Source of the DNA: Levilactobacillus mulengensis | GTDB taxonomy: Bacteria; Bacillota; Bacilli; Lactobacillales; Lactobacillaceae | DNA: 64,000 nt | Assembly (NCBI RefSeq): GCF_003946045.1 | Contig: NZ_RHNW01000004.1 | Location: 62,001 to 126,000 of the forward strand | Direction: 5' to 3' | Shown: piece by piece, positions 60,115 to 64,000 of the stretch | Numbering within the stretch: position 1 is the stretch's first letter | Layout: each line of letters opens with the position of its first letter | The notes under the pieces: model-generated | What the model was told of the DNA's origin: nothing | What the model saw: the letters and a program-made list of their open reading frames with translations, nothing else | Database searches by the model: none | Position numbers and translations under genes: made by a program

Positions 60115-60155
60115 AAATCTGACCACCCACAATAAAGGGGAAGTCAGATTTTTTA
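60115..60155. terminator. terminator-like hairpin upstream of rpsN
   Basis: Arms AAATCTGAC/GTCAGATTT with T and A runs on both sides. Probably stops read-through from the repeat B8/galM side. Confidence 0.7.
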
Positions 60156-60249
60156 ACAGCTATCTTTAGAGAAACGCACGCAGAAAAACTTTCTGCTAAT
60201 GCTCGCAATAAGCTAAGCCGACTACCACAAGTAAGCCCATGATGGTGGG

Positions 60250-60527
60250 TTAAACCCGTGTCAGCCACAGCTTTGGTGAAAATGTGCCAGCGTGGTAAGT
60301 GTCAGTGACCAGAGGTGGGTCAAAATGCCCAGCTGTGTCGGTGGTCTTGGCTGAGGTTTTTCTCAGCCTAGCCCACGGGACGACCTTTGAGACCGATCTT
60401 TGGCTCAAAGTCGAGGTGGAAGCCCGTCCCTCAGGCTGGAACCGACCCCATAGCAGGGCGTTTTGAACCCACCGACGGGAACGAAAAGTTACCGCAGGTT
60501 AGCGCATTTTCACCAGATCTGTAGCGC
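60250..60527 (-). repeat. structured intergenic repeat B8 (minus orientation)
   Basis: Family B. Internal stem GGTGGGTCAAAATGCCC against GGGCGTTTTGAACCCACC, a further compensated variant. Hairpin TTGGCTGAG/CTCAGCCTA. Outer GGTGAAAATGTGC against GCGCATTTTCACC. It begins 33 bases past the galM stop, in galM orientation. Confidence 0.88.
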
Positions 60528-60559
60528 ACAACGACGTTTATCTCACCAAAATCAAGGGC

Positions 60560-61591
60560 TTAGTAAGTGATGTCGTAGATGATTTCGTCGCGCTTGGTCT
60601 CGCCCGGCGCCAGCTTAACGTCTCCAAATTCAGGGAAGTTCTGGGAATCAGGTAACCCTTGTGCTTCCAACGCAACGCCCATGTAGGGTTGGCCGGCGCC
60701 GGTCGTCAACTTCATGTCGGACGTGAAGGAGTTCGCGGTGAAGACCACGAGGCCATTACGCTTAGACTTGATGGTGACGGCCCGGTTGGATTGTGGATCG
60801 GATAATTTGGCGACCATGTCGTCGGCACCGGGAACCACGTGGTACACGTCATCGAAGCCCTTTTCGGGGATGTCTTGGAGTCCACGGATGGCCTTGCCTA
60901 AGTTCTGACCGTCGGCAAAATCGTAAGGGGTGCCGGCGTTAGCGACCATCTTCCCGGTTGGCAGTTTTTCGCCATCCAGGTCGAGGTGTTCTTGACTGTT
61001 GATCTGCAGCGTTTGCCCGGAAATCAACTGGTCATCGCCGACGTTAAAGTAGACGTGCAGCGTTGGGTTGAAGAGGGTCAGCGCCGTGCTAGTAGCTTCG
61101 AAGGCCAGGGTCACGCGGTCGTGGTTGTCCAGACTGTAGATCATTTTCGCCGTCAGGTCGCCGGGGAAGGAGTCGTCGGTACTCTTGAAGGTGTGGGTCA
61201 AAATGATCCGCGCCTTGTCGGGGTCCGTAGTGTCCAGGTTGCCGGCCCAGTTGACCGTGTTGAAGCCGTGAGGGCCACCGTGCAGGGTATTCTTTCCTTC
61301 ATTAGGATCAACGTGAACGGTTTGACCGTCTAAGTCAAAAGTCCCGCGGGTGATTCGCCCAGCAGTTCGGCCAATGCCCATGCAAACGTAGAACGGATTG
61401 TCGAGGTAATCGGCCATCTTGTGGTAAGATAGCACCAGATTCTTATCACCCTTGGCAGTCGGGACCATTAACTGATGTAACGTGGCCCCCCAGCTCAGGA
61501 TGGCAAGCTTCACACCATTGTCGTTTTCAATGGTGTATTCAGTGACGGCTTCATTTTGGTAAGTATCCCAGTGGTTCGTAGCAGTTTGCAT
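60560..61591 (-). CDS. galM: aldose 1-epimerase (mutarotase)
   Basis: 343 residues. Interconverts alpha and beta anomers of glucose/galactose, useful after maltose phosphorolysis. Motifs: GRTAGRITRG, NTLHGGPHGFNTVNW (catalytic His), NPTLHVYFNVGDD (second His in THxYFN-like position), DDVYHV and GVALEAQGLPDSQNFPEFG (catalytic Glu). Monocistronic; a cre-like site lies 24 bases upstream of the start codon. Confidence 0.94.
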   Translation of the reverse strand: MQTATNHWDTYQNEAVTEYTIENDNGVKLAILSWGATLHQLMVPTAKGDKNLVLSYHKMADYLDNPFYVCMGIGRTAGRITRGTFDLDGQTVHVDPNEGKNTLHGGPHGFNTVNWAGNLDTTDPDKARIILTHTFKSTDDSFPGDLTAKMIYSLDNHDRVTLAFEATSTALTLFNPTLHVYFNVGDDQLISGQTLQINSQEHLDLDGEKLPTGKMVANAGTPYDFADGQNLGKAIRGLQDIPEKGFDDVYHVVPGADDMVAKLSDPQSNRAVTIKSKRNGLVVFTANSFTSDMKLTTGAGQPYMGVALEAQGLPDSQNFPEFGDVKLAPGETKRDEIIYDITY

Positions 61592-61614
61592 AGCAAGTCC
61601 TCGTTTTCTATTTG

Positions 61615-61630
61615 TCTAAAGCGGTTTCAT
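61615..61630 (-). promoter_or_regulatory. cre-like site upstream of galM
   Basis: The minus strand reads ATGAAACCGCTTTAGA, matching the cre consensus apart from the conserved C of the right half. Confidence 0.45.
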
Positions 61631-61803
61631 TTAAGTCTATCATATATTTTTATCCGGACAATTGTCAAATGAATTTCTAACAAAAACCAATAATTGGTGC
61701 GGTTAATCACAAGCCGGTTGTCAGGCAACGTTTGTTTGGCTAAGATAGGCCATAACTTATGCGGATGAATTTCCGGGTAAAAATGTTAACGGTGACAAAT
61801 GTT

Positions 61804-61832
61804 TTGTGAACGAAATTTCACTTGTGTACAAT
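61804..61832 (+). promoter_or_regulatory. promoter of the DUF915 hydrolase gene
   Basis: TTGTGA (61804-61809), exact 17-base spacer, TACAAT (61827-61832). Confidence 0.7.
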
Positions 61833-61875
61833 TGAGAGAACTGGCATAATGGATTAGTTTAAGGAGGGTTGCGGT

Positions 61876-62691
61876 ATGTGGCGTAAATTACGTTGGTTGC
61901 CAATGGTTTTGGGTGCAAGTTGGTTGGGGTTTCACTGGGCGAGTCGACAGACGACCCCAGCAGAGCCCTTGCGACGACGGCGACCGGGGGTAACTTACAC
62001 GACAACGCCGACACTCTTTATTCCTGGCTGGGGCGGCAACGCGTGGACCTATAATGGGTTATTGCGGTGGCTGGCCCGAGCCGGATTTGGTCACAAAGTG
62101 TTAACGGTGCGTGTCGACCGTCACGGGGAGTTACATGTCACTGGCAAGTGGACCGGCCAAGCCGACAATCCACTGATTCAAGTGATCTTTGACCACCCAT
62201 TTACGGCCGACTATCAACAGCAGATTGGCTGGATCACCGCGATTTTGCGGTACTTAAAAAGCCACGACCACGTGCAAGCCTATAATCTCGTGGCTCACTC
62301 GTGGGGTGGCAGTGCTGCAGTTAATAGTTTGTTATTGTACGGTGCGGCGGGGGATGTTCCCCGGCTGAACCGCTTAGTCCTCTTGGGCGCCCCCGTTGAT
62401 GAACATGATGCGGATCACCCCGTTGATGCCACTTTTCAGCGGCTACGGGCCACGCCGGTCGACTGGTCGGCTCTGGGGACGGGGATGATTCACAATGTCT
62501 ACGGCACGCTTTCTGGGCGGCTCACGGATGGGTCCGTCCCGGTGTCTCAGATTACCCCACTGCGCCCGCTACTAGCGGACAGTGCGCTTGGGTATCAAGA
62601 ACACCACGTTCCCGGCGTTGGGCACGGCCGGCTCCACAGCTCACCACGGATGTGGCGGCTGATTGCCCGGTTACTGTGGGCAGACGAATGA
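61876..62691 (+). CDS. DUF915 alpha/beta hydrolase
   Basis: 271 residues. Uncleaved signal/anchor at the N-terminus (LPMVLGASWLGFHWA), then LFIPGWGGNAWTYNGLLRWLARAG, nucleophile elbow AHSWGG, DGSVPVSQ and the catalytic His region GVGHGRLHSSP. Same family as the gene at 33068 but not closely similar. It faces outwards; substrate unknown. Start ATG follows AAGGAGGG. Confidence 0.87.
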   Translation: MWRKLRWLPMVLGASWLGFHWASRQTTPAEPLRRRRPGVTYTTTPTLFIPGWGGNAWTYNGLLRWLARAGFGHKVLTVRVDRHGELHVTGKWTGQADNPLIQVIFDHPFTADYQQQIGWITAILRYLKSHDHVQAYNLVAHSWGGSAAVNSLLLYGAAGDVPRLNRLVLLGAPVDEHDADHPVDATFQRLRATPVDWSALGTGMIHNVYGTLSGRLTDGSVPVSQITPLRPLLADSALGYQEHHVPGVGHGRLHSSPRMWRLIARLLWADE

Positions 62692-62734
62692 GACAGGCTA
62701 CCAGCAACTAACCGTTTGAATGGTTTAGCTAGTT

Positions 62735-63553
62735 TTAAACTTCGTCGGCTAAAATGGCCTCAATGACATCTAATACGCCATCGTGATCATTATCGGCGGG
62801 GGTAATTAGGTTGGCGACCTGTTTCACGGAATCCGTTCCGTTCTGCATCGCGACGCCGAGTCCCACGTGGGCCAGCATCTCCCGGTCGTTGTCGTTGTCG
62901 CCAAAGGCAGCGATTTCGCTGGGATCGATCTGCCAGGTCTTGGCGAGTTTGGTCAGACCAATGGCCTTGTTCATGTGGGCGGCGACGATATCGATGCTGC
63001 CAAAGCCACTGGCCATGGCGTTGATCTGTCCCGGGAACCGGGCATTGAGCTTAGCGGCCAGTTGCTGGATGGACTCGTTGGGCCACTCACCGTTGATTTT
63101 ATAAATGGTGTCGTGGACCTGCGTCAGGTCAGGCACCCGGACGATGTTGTTGAAGAAGTAATCCTGAGATTTCGGGTCCGCGGGTTGGTCCGTCTGGTTG
63201 ATGTAGGTGCCATGAGCCCCAGACAGGCGCAGTACTTGCGGCCGGAGGGTCTCATCAGCGAGAATGGCGGTCACCACTTGGGTAACGACCGTGGCATCGA
63301 CCGGCGTTTCTAGCAAGGTCTGGCCCTGGTCAACGATCAAGCACCCATTTTCCGCGACGAACGTTTGGACGCGGGGCGTGGGGGCAAACACTTTCTTTAA
63401 ATGGCCGAGGTGGTTACCACTGGCTACGACAAAGTGGATGCCGGCAGCGGTCAGGCGGGTGAGTTGTTGGTCAAAGCGGGTGTGGTTGTATTGCCGTTGT
63501 GAATTCAGGAAAGTCCCGTCAACGTCGGTGGCAATCAGTTTAATACGTGTCAT
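62735..63553 (-). CDS. Cof-type HAD-IIB sugar phosphatase
   Basis: About 272 residues from ATG 63553 (GGAGA seven bases before). HAD motifs: DVDGTFLNSQ (nucleophile Asp and acid Asp), VASGN (motif II), and GDNDNDREMLAHVGLGVAMQNG (motif IV); the IIB cap lies between. Such enzymes dephosphorylate sugar phosphates or FMN; the substrate is not readable. Confidence 0.9.
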   Translation of the reverse strand: MTRIKLIATDVDGTFLNSQRQYNHTRFDQQLTRLTAAGIHFVVASGNHLGHLKKVFAPTPRVQTFVAENGCLIVDQGQTLLETPVDATVVTQVVTAILADETLRPQVLRLSGAHGTYINQTDQPADPKSQDYFFNNIVRVPDLTQVHDTIYKINGEWPNESIQQLAAKLNARFPGQINAMASGFGSIDIVAAHMNKAIGLTKLAKTWQIDPSEIAAFGDNDNDREMLAHVGLGVAMQNGTDSVKQVANLITPADNDHDGVLDVIEAILADEV

Positions 63554-63798
63554 GTTGGTCTCCTTCATGTGTTAAGAATTTCTAATATTAATGATAAAGA
63601 CTTCCGGTTAGGAATTCAATGGTGTAGGTTAACGAGAGAATGAAAATAACGGTTCTAATTACTAGTGTTTTTAATCAATATGCTATAAACTATTAATAAA
63701 TCGGTAACATAAAGACTGAAAGTAAGGGTTATAATAAATGGTTAGCGGGTCAGATAGTAGAAGCCACGCTAACGCAATACAGAAAGGAAGAAAGATTA

Positions 63799-64000
63799 AT
63801 GACGCAAACGAACGATTTAAACCAATCCTTGGAATGGTTCTCACAACTCCAAAAGATCATGCGGCCAGTAACCACGATTAAAACGGAGGATATCACGATT
63901 TCGTTGGAACAATTTAACTTGTTGCACGCCATCACTGACCAAAAGGAAGAATTCACGCCAACCAAATTTGCTGGGCAAATTGGCGTTTCCAAGTCAATGA
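63799..64000 (+). CDS. MarR-like regulator, 3' end cut by the window
   Basis: ATG 63799 follows AAAGGAAG. The visible 67 residues (MTQTNDLNQSLEWFSQLQKI, then ISLEQFNLLHAIT and FTPTKFAGQIGVSKSM) match the first helices and start of the winged helix of MarR proteins. The gene continues past the right edge. Confidence 0.65.
   Translation, partial: MTQTNDLNQSLEWFSQLQKIMRPVTTIKTEDITISLEQFNLLHAITDQKEEFTPTKFAGQIGVSKSM

Overview
The window reads as chromosome of a Gram-positive lactic acid bacterium of the family Lactobacillaceae. Strong GGAGG-type ribosome binding sites, maltose phosphorylase, MntH, LuxS, an NADH-oxidase-like flavoprotein, DegV, DedA, paired CrcB, an LCP cell-wall enzyme, YfhO and many small secreted proteins all fit. 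Base composition and content would suit the Levilactobacillus (L. brevis) group, but the genus is inference. No rRNA, tRNA, CRISPR array, IS transposase or prophage module was seen.

Layout. 0.2-2.5 kb: TetR regulator and an aldehyde/succinate-semialdehyde dehydrogenase. 2.8-7.8 kb: minus-strand 2-keto-3-deoxygluconate (KDG) locus: KDPG aldolase, KDG kinase, KduD-like dehydrogenase, IclR regulator and a GatC-type PTS IIC, with a recurring 17-nt palindrome upstream of the promoters. 8.1-14.8 kb: LbADH-like SDR, GNAT, MntH, DegV, DedA. 15.9-21.7 kb: NADH-oxidase-like protein, thioredoxin plus CsoR/CstR repressor with its operator, two crcB genes behind a perfect (TTTGTAG)10 repeat, DUF1129 protein, LCP protein. 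22.4-31.6 kb: luxS and an accessory-looking run of duplicated secreted proteins, two Mor-like regulators, a lipoprotein, a class-A beta-lactamase-like hydrolase, an orphan Phd/YefM antitoxin and an exonuclease-HTH fusion. 31.8-39.9 kb: orphan Lac/Cel-type IIC with a DUF915 hydrolase, LysR, TSUP plus DUF1634, MFS plus small alarmone synthetase, two more RGTW secreted proteins. 40-49.2 kb: antiporter behind an attenuator-like leader, CadD-like transporter, YfhO, two-component system. 50-55.5 kb: maltose locus (LacI, transporter, maltose phosphorylase). 56-64 kb: membrane protein, LysR/nitronate monooxygenase pair, zinc-independent S14, GalM, DUF915 hydrolase, Cof-type HAD and a truncated MarR gene.

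The most striking feature is a dense set of large intergenic structured repeats, about 19 near-complete copies in 64 kb plus fragments. Two related families (A about 180-225 bp, B about 195-275 bp) each fold on paper into a closing stem enclosing several hairpins. Across copies the stem sequences differ by paired, compensatory changes in the closing stem and in internal stems. None interrupts a gene. About half lie directly 3' of a gene in that gene's orientation, and several form opposite-orientation pairs like REP-iREP units. I do not recognise the family; it is the best candidate here for an undescribed system. A separate 129-bp tandem repeat lies between rpsN and its terminator.
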